Assembly: GCF_014892515.1 (NCBI RefSeq)
Contig: NZ_JADBGR010000060.1
Location: 1 to 46,320, forward strand
Direction: 5' to 3'
Length of the DNA stretch: 46,320 nt
DNA from: Myceligenerans pegani
GTDB lineage: Bacteria > Actinomycetota > Actinomycetes > Actinomycetales > Cellulomonadaceae
Each line of letters starts with the position of its first letter. Position 1 is the stretch's first letter. Shown one piece after another: positions 15,200-23,192 of this stretch. The position numbers were made by a program, and so were the translations under genes. A model generated the notes under the pieces. That model saw only the letters and a program-made list of their open reading frames with translations. It made no database searches and had not been told where the DNA came from.

Positions 15200-16219
15200 T
15201 CACCGCCAGCCGAGGGCGGGGGCGACGTGCTTCACGACGTTCTCGACGACATGCGCGTTGTAGTCGACGCCGAGCTGGTTCGGCACCGTGAGCAGGAGGG
15301 TGTCGGCGGCGGCGATCGCGGTGTCGGCCGCCAGGTCCTCGACGATCTCGTCGATCTCCCCGGCGTAGGTCTTGCCGAACCGGGCCGTGCCGCCCTCGAG
15401 GTTCCCGACCTGGTCGCTGCTGAACCGCTCGAGGCCGAAGTAGGCGTTGTCGCGGTCGTCGGTGATGGGGAAGATCGACCGCGACACCGACACGCGCGGC
15501 TCCCGGGCGTGACCCGCTTCCTTCCACGCGTCGCGGAACCGCTGGATCTGCTCGGCCTGCAGCTCGTGGAACGGCACCCCGGTGTCCTCGGTCAGGAGCG
15601 TCGAGGACATCAGGTTCATGCCCTGCCGGGCGGTCCACTCGGCGGTGGCGCGTGTGCCGGCGCCCCACCAGATGCGCTCGCGCAGCCCCTCCGGCCAGGG
15701 CTCGATGCGCAGCAGCCCGGGCGGGTTGGGGAACATCGGCCGCGGATTGGGCTCGGCGAACCCCTCGCCCTCCAGCAGTTCCAGGAAACGGGCGGCGTGG
15801 CGGCGGGCCATGTCGGCGTCCGACTCGCCGTCCCGGGGCTCGTGGCCGAAGTGGCGCCAGCCGTCGATCACCTGTTCCGGTGACCCGCGCGAGATCCCGA
15901 GCTGCAGGCGGCCGCCCGAGATGAGGTCCGCCGCGCCGGCGTCCTCGACCATGTAGGCGGGGTTCTCGTAGCGCATGTCGATGACGCCCGTGCCGATCTC
16001 GATCCTCGACGTCCGCGCTCCGACGGCCGCCAGCAGCGGGAACGGCGACGCGAGCTGCCGGGCGAAGTGGTGCACCCGGAAGTAGGCGCCGTCGGCCCCG
16101 AGTTCCTCGGCGGCGACGGCCAGATCGATGGACTGCAGGAGCGCGTCCGCGGCGGACCGGGTCTGCGACGACGAATGCGGCGTCCAGTGCCCGAAGGAGA
16201 GAAAACCGATGTGCTTCAC
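15200..16219 (-). CDS. LLM-class flavin-dependent oxidoreductase
   Basis: 339 residues, a luciferase-like (bacterial luciferase/LLM) TIM-barrel enzyme that uses reduced FMN or F420. Landmarks: AEELGADGAYFRVHHFARQLASPFPLLAAVGART, IEIGTGVIDMRYENPAYMVEDAGAADLISGGRLQLGISRGSPEQV, and FPITDD near the end. The substrate cannot be read from the sequence. The GTG at 16219 begins KHIGFLSFGHW, the expected first strand; no clear ribosome site precedes it. Confidence 0.85.
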   Translation of the reverse strand: MKHIGFLSFGHWTPHSSSQTRSAADALLQSIDLAVAAEELGADGAYFRVHHFARQLASPFPLLAAVGARTSRIEIGTGVIDMRYENPAYMVEDAGAADLISGGRLQLGISRGSPEQVIDGWRHFGHEPRDGESDADMARRHAARFLELLEGEGFAEPNPRPMFPNPPGLLRIEPWPEGLRERIWWGAGTRATAEWTARQGMNLMSSTLLTEDTGVPFHELQAEQIQRFRDAWKEAGHAREPRVSVSRSIFPITDDRDNAYFGLERFSSDQVGNLEGGTARFGKTYAGEIDEIVEDLAADTAIAAADTLLLTVPNQLGVDYNAHVVENVVKHVAPALGWR

Positions 16220-16280
16220 GAGGCCAGCCTGCCCTCCCACGAGCCCGATGTCACGATGTCGACACCCTGCCAGAACCGGA

Positions 16281-16466
16281 CGGTCCAAGGCGATGGCGGC
16301 CAACGGTCTCGTGCCGCTGCGCGTCGTCGACCTCATCGACCGGACCATCCCATACTGGGAGCTGCGGGCGTGATCCTCGGTGGCGACGGGGATCGAGGAC
16401 CCGTTCCTGACCGCTTACAAGGAGGGCAGTTTCCACTACCTGCTCATCGCCGCCGATCGGATCTGA
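16281..16466 (+). pseudogene. C-terminal remnant of a SAM-dependent methyltransferase, with in-frame stop
   Basis: Reading in one frame gives RSKAMAANGLVPLRVVDLID, RTIPYWELRA, a TGA stop at 16371-16373, then SSVATGIEDPFLTAY and KEGSFHYLLIAADRI before a normal TGA at 16464. This resembles the last ~60 residues of a class I methyltransferase, where the stop position usually holds Arg (CGA to TGA would be a single C-to-T change). Everything upstream of about 16281 lacks methyltransferase sequence and runs into the divergent oxidoreductase promoter, so the gene is both truncated and interrupted. Confidence 0.7.
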
Positions 16467-16472
16467 TCACCC

Positions 16473-17045
16473 GTGCCCGCACCCTTCCCGCTTCCTTCCC
16501 CCGGTGAACCGGTCCTTCTCGAGCTGGTCGACGAGGCGGGGATCACGACCGGTACGGCCGAGAAGCTGTCCGCGCATCGTGCCCCGGGCAGGCTGCACCG
16601 GGCGTTCTCGGTGTTCCTCCTCGACGACGACGGCCGGATGCTGCTCCAGCGCCGGGCGGCGGGGAAATACCACTCGCCCGGGGTGTGGTCGAACTCCTGC
16701 TGCGGGCACCCCTACCCGGGCGAGCCGCCGTTCGCGGCGGCCGCCCGGCGGGTGGGAGAGGAGCTCGGGGTGGGGCCCGACCTGATGCGCGCGGCAGGGA
16801 CCGTGCGGTACCACCACCCGGACCCGGCCTCGGGTCTGGTCGAGCGGGAGTACAACCACCTGTTCGTGGGCCGAGTGAGCGAGGATCTGCGGCCCGATCC
16901 GGCCGAGGTGGGCGAGGTGCGCTTTGCCGGCCCCGCGGAGCTGGCCGCGCTCCGGGACTCGTACCCGTTCTCCGTCTGGTTCGGCACCGTGCTCGACGCC
17001 GCGCGCCCCGCGATCCGCCTGATCGCGGGCGATGCCGGGTGGTAG
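16473..17045 (+). CDS. idi: Isopentenyl-diphosphate delta-isomerase, type I
   Basis: 190 residues, a Nudix-fold enzyme that interconverts IPP and DMAPP in the cytoplasm. Active-site motif NSCCGHP with C77 aligned to the catalytic cysteine of E. coli Idi (NSVCGHP); EREYNHLF carries the catalytic Glu; the Nudix-like helix is AAARRVGEELGV. The gene starts 7 nt after the methyltransferase remnant. No polyprenyl synthase or carotenoid gene is nearby, but a squalene-cyclase-like protein follows. GTG start without an evident ribosome site. Confidence 0.92.
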   Translation: MPAPFPLPSPGEPVLLELVDEAGITTGTAEKLSAHRAPGRLHRAFSVFLLDDDGRMLLQRRAAGKYHSPGVWSNSCCGHPYPGEPPFAAAARRVGEELGVGPDLMRAAGTVRYHHPDPASGLVEREYNHLFVGRVSEDLRPDPAEVGEVRFAGPAELAALRDSYPFSVWFGTVLDAARPAIRLIAGDAGW

Positions 17046-17094
17046 CCGTACCTGATCCGTCACCAGAGGCGCTCACCCCTCGCCACATCGGGCA

Positions 17095-17100
17095 TACAGT
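17095..17100 (+). promoter_or_regulatory. Candidate -10 element, leaderless gene
   Basis: TACAGT, 6 nt before the ATG at 17107, no Shine-Dalgarno sequence. Confidence 0.45.
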
Positions 17101-17106
17101 CGACCC

Positions 17107-18117
17107 ATGCCCGCACCGGCCCTGACCGACTGGCTCCTCGACAGCGACCCCGCCCTGCGCTGGCAGGTGGAGCGTGACCTGCTGCACGAGCCTCCCGAGA
17201 TCTGGCGAGCGACGCGTGCCCGCATCGCGACCGAGGGGTTCGGCGCCCGCCTCCTCGCGCTCCAGGACGACGACGGCCAGTGGGCGGGCGGCGCCTTCTT
17301 CCCGAAGGACTTCGACGTCCACGGCCCGGAGGCCGCTCCGGGCGCCGGCCAGCCCTGGACGGCCACCACGTGGTCATTGAACAGCCTGCGCGGGTGGGGC
17401 CTCGACCCGGCCGTCCCGCGCGAGCGCCGCACCGCGGAGCTCATCGCCGAGAACTCGCGGTGGGAGTACGACGGCCTCCCGTACTGGGGCGGCGAGGTGG
17501 ACTGCTGCATCAACGCCTACACCCTGGCCAACGGGGTGTGGCTCGGGGTCGACGTCGACGGCCTGGTGGACTGGCTGGTCGAGCACCGACAGGACGACGG
17601 CGGCTGGAACTGCGAGTGGGTGAACGGCTCCGTCCGCTCGTCGTTCCATTCGACGCTCAACGTGCTCGGCGCTCTCCTCGACCACGAGGAGGCGACCGGC
17701 GGTACGGAGGCGTCCCGGTCGGCGCGCCGGGCGGGGGAGGAGTACCTGCTCGAGCGTGGCCTGTTCCGGCGGCTGTCGACCGGCGACGAGGTCGGGAGCT
17801 GGGCCGACACCTACGTCTACCCGTTCCGCTGGCGCTACAGCGTGCTGCGTGCGGCCGACCACTTCCGGCGCTCCTCCGGGTACGACGGCACCCCGCCCGA
17901 CCCGCGGATGTCGGACGCGATCGCGCTCGTGCGCGCGGCCCGGCAGCCCGACGGGACCTGGATCCAGCAGGGCCGTCACCCCGGGCGCGCCTGGTTCGAG
18001 GAGGACGTCCCGCCGGGCGAGCCGTCGCCGTGGCTCACGCTGTACGGCACGCGTGTCCTGGAGTGGTGGGACGCCGGCGGTCCGGGGCGGGCAGGCGCGC
18101 GCCGCCCGTCCCGGTGA
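17107..18117 (+). CDS. Squalene-cyclase-like alpha/alpha-barrel protein, function unknown
   Basis: 336 residues with the repeated helical pattern of the terpenoid cyclase/prenyltransferase alpha-alpha toroid: QDDDGQWAGGAFFPK, RQDDGGWNCEWVNGS, ARQPDGTWIQQGRHPGRAWF are QW-like repeats. The full squalene-hopene cyclase is about twice as long, and its catalytic DXDD motif is not visible here, so a true cyclase is unlikely. Cys-rich GGEVDCCINAY and NCEWVNGS are conserved in the uncharacterised actinobacterial relatives I recall. Adjacent to idi, but on its own probable leaderless promoter; a metabolic link is only suggestive. Confidence 0.7.
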   Translation: MPAPALTDWLLDSDPALRWQVERDLLHEPPEIWRATRARIATEGFGARLLALQDDDGQWAGGAFFPKDFDVHGPEAAPGAGQPWTATTWSLNSLRGWGLDPAVPRERRTAELIAENSRWEYDGLPYWGGEVDCCINAYTLANGVWLGVDVDGLVDWLVEHRQDDGGWNCEWVNGSVRSSFHSTLNVLGALLDHEEATGGTEASRSARRAGEEYLLERGLFRRLSTGDEVGSWADTYVYPFRWRYSVLRAADHFRRSSGYDGTPPDPRMSDAIALVRAARQPDGTWIQQGRHPGRAWFEEDVPPGEPSPWLTLYGTRVLEWWDAGGPGRAGARRPSR

Positions 18118-18146
18118 CCGCCGTCCCGTTCAGCCGCGCAGTCCGT

Positions 18147-18899
18147 TCAGCCCCGCGGACCGCCCGCCACGTACAGCACCTGGCCCGAGACGAAGCCCGC
18201 GTCCTCCGACGCGAAGAACGCGACGGCGGCCGCGACGTCCTCCGGCTCGCCGACGCGCCCGACCGGGATCTGTCCGGCCCGCTCCTCGAGCAGCTGGTCG
18301 ACGGTGACGCCCAGGCGCGCCGCTGTCGTGTCGGCCATCGCGGTCCGGATCGTCCCGGGCGCCACCGCGTTGGCGGTGATCCCGAACTTGCCGAGCTCGT
18401 TCGCGAGCGTCTTGGTGAAGCCCTGCAGCCCGGCCTTCGCCGTGGCGTAGTTCGCCTGCCCGCGGTTGCCCAGGGCCGACGTCGACGACAGGTTCACGAT
18501 GCGCCCGTACCTCGCGGCGACCATGTGCGTCTGCACGGCGCGCGTCATGAGGAACGCGCCCCGCAGGTGAACCCCCATGACGGCGTCCCAGTCGTCGACC
18601 GACATCTTGAAGATCAGGTTGTCGCGCAGGATGCCGGCGTTGTTCACGAGGATCGCCGGGGCCCCGACCTCGCTCGCGACGCGCTCGACGGCGGCCGCGA
18701 CGGCGCCCTCGTCGGACACGTCGGCTCCGACGGCGATCGCGGTGCCGCCCTCGCGGGCGATCTCCTCGGCGGTCGCCCTGGCGTCATCCTCCAGGAGGTC
18801 GAGCACGGCGACGGCGTGACCCTCGCGGGCGAGGCGCTTGGCGGTGGCGGCGCCGATGCCGCGGGCGGCTCCGGTCACGATGGCGGTACGAGAGGTCAT
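18147..18899 (-). CDS. fabG: SDR-family oxidoreductase, 3-oxoacyl-ACP reductase type
   Basis: 250 residues, a classical short-chain dehydrogenase. Cofactor motif TGAARGIG (9-16), an Asp in ADVSD, NNAG (86-89), catalytic Ser near 139, YATAK with Tyr151 and Lys155. The closing GGPRG is typical of FabG-like enzymes. Substrate is not certain: FabG-like SDRs act on 3-oxoacyl-ACP, acetoacetyl-CoA or unrelated ketones. ATG with AAAGGAC upstream. Convergent with the squalene-cyclase-like gene. Confidence 0.85.
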   Translation of the reverse strand: MTSRTAIVTGAARGIGAATAKRLAREGHAVAVLDLLEDDARATAEEIAREGGTAIAVGADVSDEGAVAAAVERVASEVGAPAILVNNAGILRDNLIFKMSVDDWDAVMGVHLRGAFLMTRAVQTHMVAARYGRIVNLSSTSALGNRGQANYATAKAGLQGFTKTLANELGKFGITANAVAPGTIRTAMADTTAARLGVTVDQLLEERAGQIPVGRVGEPEDVAAAVAFFASEDAGFVSGQVLYVAGGPRG

Positions 18900-18976
18900 C
18901 GTCGTCCTTTCACGTCAGGTGTGGGCCCAGTCTGCCGGATGCCCGACGACGCCGGACGCCCGCCGCCGCCCCGCCC

Positions 18977-19573
18977 TCACGAGCGCGCGACGCCCAGGTC
19001 CTCGACGACCTCCACGCCCGGCGTCGCGCACAGCAGCGCCCCCGTCATGAGCAGCTTGGACCGGCGCACGCCGGAACCCATGAGGGCGAGCGTGCCGGGC
19101 TCGGCGAACCGGGAGTCCACGAGCACGCGCCAGCCGCCCGGCAGCCCGATGGGCGTGATCCCGCCGTACTCCATGCCGGAGTCGGCCACGGCGCGGTCCT
19201 GCGGCATGAACGACGCCTTGCGCACGTCGAGCAGCTTGCGCACGCGCTTGTTCACGTCGGCGAACGTGGACGCGGGGACGACGACGCCGGCGATGCGTTC
19301 GTCGTCGCCCCGCCTGCCCGCCACGACCACGCAGTTGGCGGACGCCTCCGGCGGCAGCCCGTGCAGCCGGTTCAGCGTCTCGGTGTCGGCGTGGTCGGGG
19401 TCGATCTCGGTGACCGCGACCGACGTCGCGACGTCGGGTGCGGCGTCGGCCCACGTGCGCAGCGCGGCCAGGACGGGCGGGGCGAGCAGCTCGGGATGGT
19501 CGAGCGCCGGGGACCAGGTCAGGTCGCCGAGGGCGGGGAGCGCGGTCGGGCGGTCGGTGGGCTGTGCGTTCAT
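18977..19573 (-). CDS. YbaK/EbsC-type aminoacyl-tRNA deacylase
   Basis: 198 residues. The YbaK/ProX editing-domain fold is seen in the ANCVVVAGRRG strand, the conserved Lys of NKRVRKLLDVRKASFM, EYGGITPIGLPGGWRVLVDSR and the GSGVRRSKLLM segment. These enzymes hydrolyse misacylated tRNA, usually Cys-tRNAPro or Ala-tRNAPro. The ATG at 19573 was chosen because upstream codons lack family sequence. It is followed by the SDR gene on the same strand, 77 nt apart. Confidence 0.85.
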   Translation of the reverse strand: MNAQPTDRPTALPALGDLTWSPALDHPELLAPPVLAALRTWADAAPDVATSVAVTEIDPDHADTETLNRLHGLPPEASANCVVVAGRRGDDERIAGVVVPASTFADVNKRVRKLLDVRKASFMPQDRAVADSGMEYGGITPIGLPGGWRVLVDSRFAEPGTLALMGSGVRRSKLLMTGALLCATPGVEVVEDLGVARS

Positions 19574-19611
19574 ACGCCCCACTCTGCCAGGAGCGCTCCT
19601 CCTCGCGACGC

Positions 19612-19785
19612 TCAGTCCTTGCGGTGCGGATCCGGCTCCGGGAGGGCGCACACCCCGTCGACGCACGCCGCGCCGTCGTCGGCCAGCATGCTGAGGAGGG
19701 GCGCGGGCGGCGCGATCCCGTCGGCGTCCGACCGTTCGACGGCGGTCCGGTCGACGGCGATCATGGTCCGGTCGGTGTCAGACAT
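19612..19785 (-). CDS. 57-residue protein with CxxxxC, coupled to the DsbA-like gene
   Basis: The ATG overlaps the end of the upstream DsbA-like gene by 8 bp and has AAGGAG 7 nt upstream, strong evidence that it is translated. The sequence MSDTDRTMIAVDRTAVERSD... ends ACVDGVCALPEPDPHRKD, with Cys-X4-Cys near the C-terminus. No family recognised. Being coupled to a thiol oxidoreductase, the Cys pair could be its redox partner or a metal ligand; this is inference. Confidence 0.65.
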   Translation of the reverse strand: MSDTDRTMIAVDRTAVERSDADGIAPPAPLLSMLADDGAACVDGVCALPEPDPHRKD

Positions 19786-20458
19786 CGGCGGTCTCCTTGG
19801 CCCGGTTCCGGGTCGCCTCGTCGATGACCTGGACGAACACCGCGGGGTCCTGCGCGCCCGAGACGCCGTACGTGCCGTCGAGCACGAAGAACGGGACGCC
19901 GTTGATGCCGTAGGCGCGGGCCTGGGCGATGTCGGCGGCGACGTCGTCGGCGAACCGGCCGCTCTCCAGCGCCTCGAGTACCTCGTCCCGGTCCAGGCCC
20001 ACCTCGGCGGCGAGGTCGGCCAGGTCGGCGGCGTGCCCGACGTGCCGGCCGTCCGTGAAGTACGCCTTGAGGAGGCGCTCCTTCATCTCGTACTGCCTGC
20101 CGTGCGCCTTGGCCAGGTGCAGCAGCTCGTGGGCCTTGAGCGTCTTCGTGTGCCGCACGTCGTCGGTGCGGAACTCGACACCCTCGGCGGCCGCGAGCCG
20201 GGTCACGTGCTCCTGCATCTGCCGCGCCTGGGCCTGCGGGATGCCCTTGTGGGCGGCCAGGAACTCGGTCGCGGTGCCCTCGAAGTCGACGGGCGTGTCC
20301 GGCGACAGCTCGAAGGAGTGGTACTCGATCGTCACGTCCGGGCGGACGCCGTCGCGCTCCGTGATGCGGTCGATCGCGGACTCGAGCCTGCGCTTGCCGA
20401 TGTAGCACCAGGGGCAGGCGACGTCGGACCAGATGTCGATCTTGAGGGATTCGCTCAC
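19778..20458 (-). CDS. DsbA-family (FrnE-like) thiol oxidoreductase
   Basis: 226 residues with the thioredoxin-fold active site CPWC (Cys15-Pro-Trp-Cys18) right after the first strand (LKIDIWSDVACPWCYIGK), a large helical insertion, and the cis-Pro loop INGVPFFVLD. There is no signal peptide, so it is cytoplasmic as in the FrnE/polyketide-type branch. It may act in disulfide isomerisation or oxidative-stress protection. The GTG at 20458 is preferred to a TTG 12 nt upstream. The 57-residue Cys-containing gene overlaps its 3' end. Confidence 0.9.
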   Translation of the reverse strand: MSESLKIDIWSDVACPWCYIGKRRLESAIDRITERDGVRPDVTIEYHSFELSPDTPVDFEGTATEFLAAHKGIPQAQARQMQEHVTRLAAAEGVEFRTDDVRHTKTLKAHELLHLAKAHGRQYEMKERLLKAYFTDGRHVGHAADLADLAAEVGLDRDEVLEALESGRFADDVAADIAQARAYGINGVPFFVLDGTYGVSGAQDPAVFVQVIDEATRNRAKETADV

Positions 20459-20518
20459 GCCGGGCGACAACGTGGGCGGGGGACGCCGTATTCCTGTTCG
20501 TGCGTCACTCCTCGTGCG

Positions 20519-21220
20519 TCACTCGACGTCCCGCAGGGCGGACAGCACCGCGACCGTGTCCGCGCCGAACGTCGCGTCGGCGTAGCGCTGGATGCGGCCG
20601 TCGTCGTAGACGACCGTCACCCAGACGTAGCCGTTCTCGGTCCAGCCGCTGAGGCCGTCGAGGTGCTGGTAGACCTCGACCTGCAGGTCGTGGGCATCGC
20701 CCTCCGGGGTGTCCGGTCCCGCGGCGCCGGGGTTGTCCGGGTCGAGGCGGGGATCCTCCGGCAACTCCGGCCACTCGTCCGGTGGCGCCGCGGCGGAGGT
20801 GAGGTGGAACGTCTCGCCGTCCCAGGTGCCCTCCACCTCGTACTCGCCCCACGTGGTGTCCTGCGCGGAGTCGGACTCGACGGCGTCCCAGTCCCAGCCG
20901 GCGACCTCCGGGCCGCCGCACTGGGGCGGGAGCGACTCGGCGACGCCGCCCAGGCAGAGCTCGGGCGGGCCGTCGCCCTTCTGGAGGACCGTCGTGACGA
21001 CGGTCACCGGGCCGGGCGCCGCCGGGATCGCCGGAGGTGCGGTGTCAGGTTCGTTTCCGGCCGTCGCGTTCCCGCTCGGCTCCGTTCCGCCCGATCCGGG
21101 GGCGGCCGGTCCCGCGCAGGCGCCGAGCCCGAGGACGCCGGCCAGGCCGACGCCGAGGAGCAGGCGCGGGGCCCAGCGCGGGTGCGTGGCTCGTGCGGGA
21201 ACCGCTCGTCGTGGGTTCAT
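20519..21220 (-). CDS. Putative secreted lipoprotein
   Basis: 233 residues. Basic N-terminus, hydrophobic core LLLGVGLAGVLGLGA and lipobox LGAC with Cys35, then a Gly/Pro/Ser/Thr-rich tether (36-70). The mature domain has two further Cys (CLGGV, PPQCGG), many Trp/Asp, and the C-terminal strand-rich segment NGYVWVTVVYDDGRIQRYADATFGAD. No family recognised; an extracytoplasmic location is well supported. Confidence 0.75.
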   Translation of the reverse strand: MNPRRAVPARATHPRWAPRLLLGVGLAGVLGLGACAGPAAPGSGGTEPSGNATAGNEPDTAPPAIPAAPGPVTVVTTVLQKGDGPPELCLGGVAESLPPQCGGPEVAGWDWDAVESDSAQDTTWGEYEVEGTWDGETFHLTSAAAPPDEWPELPEDPRLDPDNPGAAGPDTPEGDAHDLQVEVYQHLDGLSGWTENGYVWVTVVYDDGRIQRYADATFGADTVAVLSALRDVE

Positions 21221-21328
21221 GCCCCGTATGTGTCGCCGGGACGGTCTCGCTTGCGGCCCGGGCCGCCGCTCGCCCGACTCGCCGCCCCGCCCGCTCCGTC
21301 GTCGGGCACGAACGGCGCACGCCGTGGT

Positions 21329-21847
21329 TCAGCCCACCGAGCGGCGGTGCAGCTCCGCGAGCCTCTGGTACTCGAGCGCGTTCTCCCGCACGCGCTCACG
21401 CCCGGCGTCGTCCAGCTCGCCGCGCACCTTGGCAGGCAGTCCCGCGGCCAGGTGACCGGCCGGGATCTCCTGCCCCTCGCGCACCAGCGCGCCCGCGGCG
21501 ACGAACGCGCCGGCGCGGACCACGCTGTTGTTGAGCAGCATGGCGCCCATGCCGATGAGGCAGCCGTCCTCCACCGTGGCGCCGTGGATGATCGCCGCGT
21601 GCCCGACGCCGACTCCGGCGCCGATGTGTGCCGGGACGTCCGTGTCCGTGTGCACGACGCAGTTGTCCTGGATGTTGCTGCCCTCGCCGAGGGTGATCTC
21701 GTCCATGTCGCCGCGCAGCACCGCGCCGTAGAAGACGCTCGCGCGGGGGCCGATCGTCACGCGGCCGACGATGGTCGCGGTCGGCGCGATCCATGCCGTC
21801 GGGTCGATCCGCGGCTCATGACCGTCGAAGGGGAGAACTGTAGCCAT
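21329..21847 (-). CDS. Gamma-carbonic anhydrase family protein
   Basis: 172 residues, a left-handed beta-helix of hexapeptide repeats (IAPTATIVGRVTIGPRASVFYG, GAVLRGDMDEITLGEGSNIQDN). Zinc-ligand histidines appear in CVVHTDTD and GVGHAAIIHG, as in the CaiE/PaaY/YrdA branch. Carbonic anhydrase activity is family-based; many members are uncharacterised. The ATG at 21847 has TAGGGT 7 nt upstream on the minus strand. Divergent from the BldC-like gene. Confidence 0.9.
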   Translation of the reverse strand: MATVLPFDGHEPRIDPTAWIAPTATIVGRVTIGPRASVFYGAVLRGDMDEITLGEGSNIQDNCVVHTDTDVPAHIGAGVGVGHAAIIHGATVEDGCLIGMGAMLLNNSVVRAGAFVAAGALVREGQEIPAGHLAAGLPAKVRGELDDAGRERVRENALEYQRLAELHRRSVG

Positions 21848-21854
21848 GGATCGC

Positions 21855-21860
21855 ACCCTA
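21855..21860 (-). promoter_or_regulatory. Candidate -10 element, leaderless gamma-CA gene
   Basis: TAGGGT on the minus strand, 7 nt before the ATG at 21847; no ribosome-binding site in the gap. Confidence 0.45.
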
Positions 21861-21893
21861 CGTTCCTTGCCCGGATCCGGGAGACTGTACGGC

Positions 21894-22127
21894 ATGGAAA
21901 GTCAGTACAAGCCCGACGACTCCCGGTTCATGACGCTGACCGACGTCTGCAAGACGCTCGACGTCTCCAGCGCGATCGTCTACGGCCTGCTGCGCAGCGG
22001 CGAGCTGCCCGGCATCCAGGTGGGGCCGAAGAAGGTCTGGCGGATCGAGCGCTCCCGCTTCGAGGAGTACATCACCGCCCAGTACGCGCTGGTCCGGGAG
22101 CGGATCAAGCACGGGGAGGTCGAGTAG
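21894..22127 (+). CDS. BldC-like small HTH (excisionase-type) DNA-binding protein
   Basis: 77 residues: an HTH_17/MerR-like winged helix seen in FMTLTDVCKTLDVSSAIVYGLLRSGELPGIQVGPKKVWRIERSRFEEYI, followed by a short helical tail. This is the layout of Streptomyces BldC-type regulators and of phage excisionases. There is no integrase or att-like repeat nearby, so a host regulator is more likely. The ATG at 21894 is at the start of the homologous region. Convergent with the oxidoreductase gene, 16 bp apart. Confidence 0.85.
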   Translation: MESQYKPDDSRFMTLTDVCKTLDVSSAIVYGLLRSGELPGIQVGPKKVWRIERSRFEEYITAQYALVRERIKHGEVE

Positions 22128-22143
22128 GCCGGCGGCGAGCCGG

Positions 22144-23133
22144 TCAGCCGGCGGGCCCGGCGACGATCTCCACCACGATCTTGCCGCGGTTCGCGCTGCT
22201 CGCGAGGCGCCGGTACGCCTCCGGCACGTCGTCGAACGCGTAGACGCGGTCGATGGCGGGGACGACGGCGGAGGTGGTGACCAGTCGCGTCACCGCGACG
22301 AGGTCGTCGCGGCTCTGCGGGACGGCGAGCACGCGCACCCGCTTGCCGGTGAGCCACTGGATCGCCGGCCCGGCGGTCAGGGTGGCGAGCAGGGTCCGGG
22401 TGAGGCCGCCGACCACGTAGTAGGCGCCGCCGGGCCGTAGCGCCCGGTGGACGCGGTACGGGGAGCGGCGGGCGACGAGGTCGACGATCAGGTCGTAGCG
22501 CTCGTGGTGGTCGGCGTGGGCGGCCCAGTCCTCGGTCTCGCAGGCGACGGTGTGGTCGGCGCCGACGCGTCGCAGGTGGTCGGCCTTGCCGGCACGGTCG
22601 ACGGCGGTCACCTCCGCGCCGGCATGCTTGGCGAGCCCGACGACGAACGCTCCGCCGGCTCCGCCCGCGCCGTTGACCAGGACCTTGTCGCCGGGCCGGA
22701 CCTTCCCGGTCTCGTGCACGGCCCGCCAGGCGATGCAGCCGGCCTGCGGTATCGCCGCGGCGTCGGTGAACGACAGCCCGGCGGGCTTGCGGGCGAGGAG
22801 GTCCGCCCGGGCGGCGACGTACTCGGCGAGGCCTCCGCGGTACCCGGCGAGCTCGCCGTACACCTCGTCGCCGGGGGCGAAGCCGGTGACGTCGCGGCCG
22901 ACGGCGGTGACGACCCCCGCGATGTCGGACCCGGGAACGGGGCGGCGCGGGCGCCGCAGGCCGCCGAGACGCGCGTAGAACGGGCTGCCGGTGAGGTTCT
23001 CGCGGTCGGAGCCGTTGAGCGAGGCGGCGTGGACGCGCACCAGGACCTGGCCGGGAGCGGGTTCGGGCCGGGGGAGGTCGCCGAGCCGGACGACGTCGGC
23101 CGTGCCGTACCGGTCCTGGATGACTGCTCGCAC
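22144..23133 (-). CDS. NADPH:quinone oxidoreductase / zinc-free MDR-family alcohol dehydrogenase
   Basis: 329 residues of the medium-chain dehydrogenase family. N-terminal catalytic domain with VLVRVHAASLNGSDRENLTG and PGSDIAGVVTAVG; Rossmann domain with VLVNGAGGAGGAFVVGLAKHAGAEVTAV; C-terminal FDDVPEAYRRLASSANRGKIVVEI. The catalytic-zinc Cys/His ligands of true alcohol dehydrogenases are missing, as in quinone reductases. GTG start with GGAGG 7 nt upstream. Substrate unknown. Confidence 0.88.
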   Translation of the reverse strand: MRAVIQDRYGTADVVRLGDLPRPEPAPGQVLVRVHAASLNGSDRENLTGSPFYARLGGLRRPRRPVPGSDIAGVVTAVGRDVTGFAPGDEVYGELAGYRGGLAEYVAARADLLARKPAGLSFTDAAAIPQAGCIAWRAVHETGKVRPGDKVLVNGAGGAGGAFVVGLAKHAGAEVTAVDRAGKADHLRRVGADHTVACETEDWAAHADHHERYDLIVDLVARRSPYRVHRALRPGGAYYVVGGLTRTLLATLTAGPAIQWLTGKRVRVLAVPQSRDDLVAVTRLVTTSAVVPAIDRVYAFDDVPEAYRRLASSANRGKIVVEIVAGPAG

Positions 23134-23192
23134 GGGGGATCCTCCGTCGGTCGGGAGCTGCGGGTCTGGAGCTGCGGGTCGCGAGCCGCGGA

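Noticed and set aside
21894-22127. Phage excisionase and integrated element
   Set aside because: The small HTH protein has no integrase, att repeats or phage genes around it; a BldC-like regulator is more likely.
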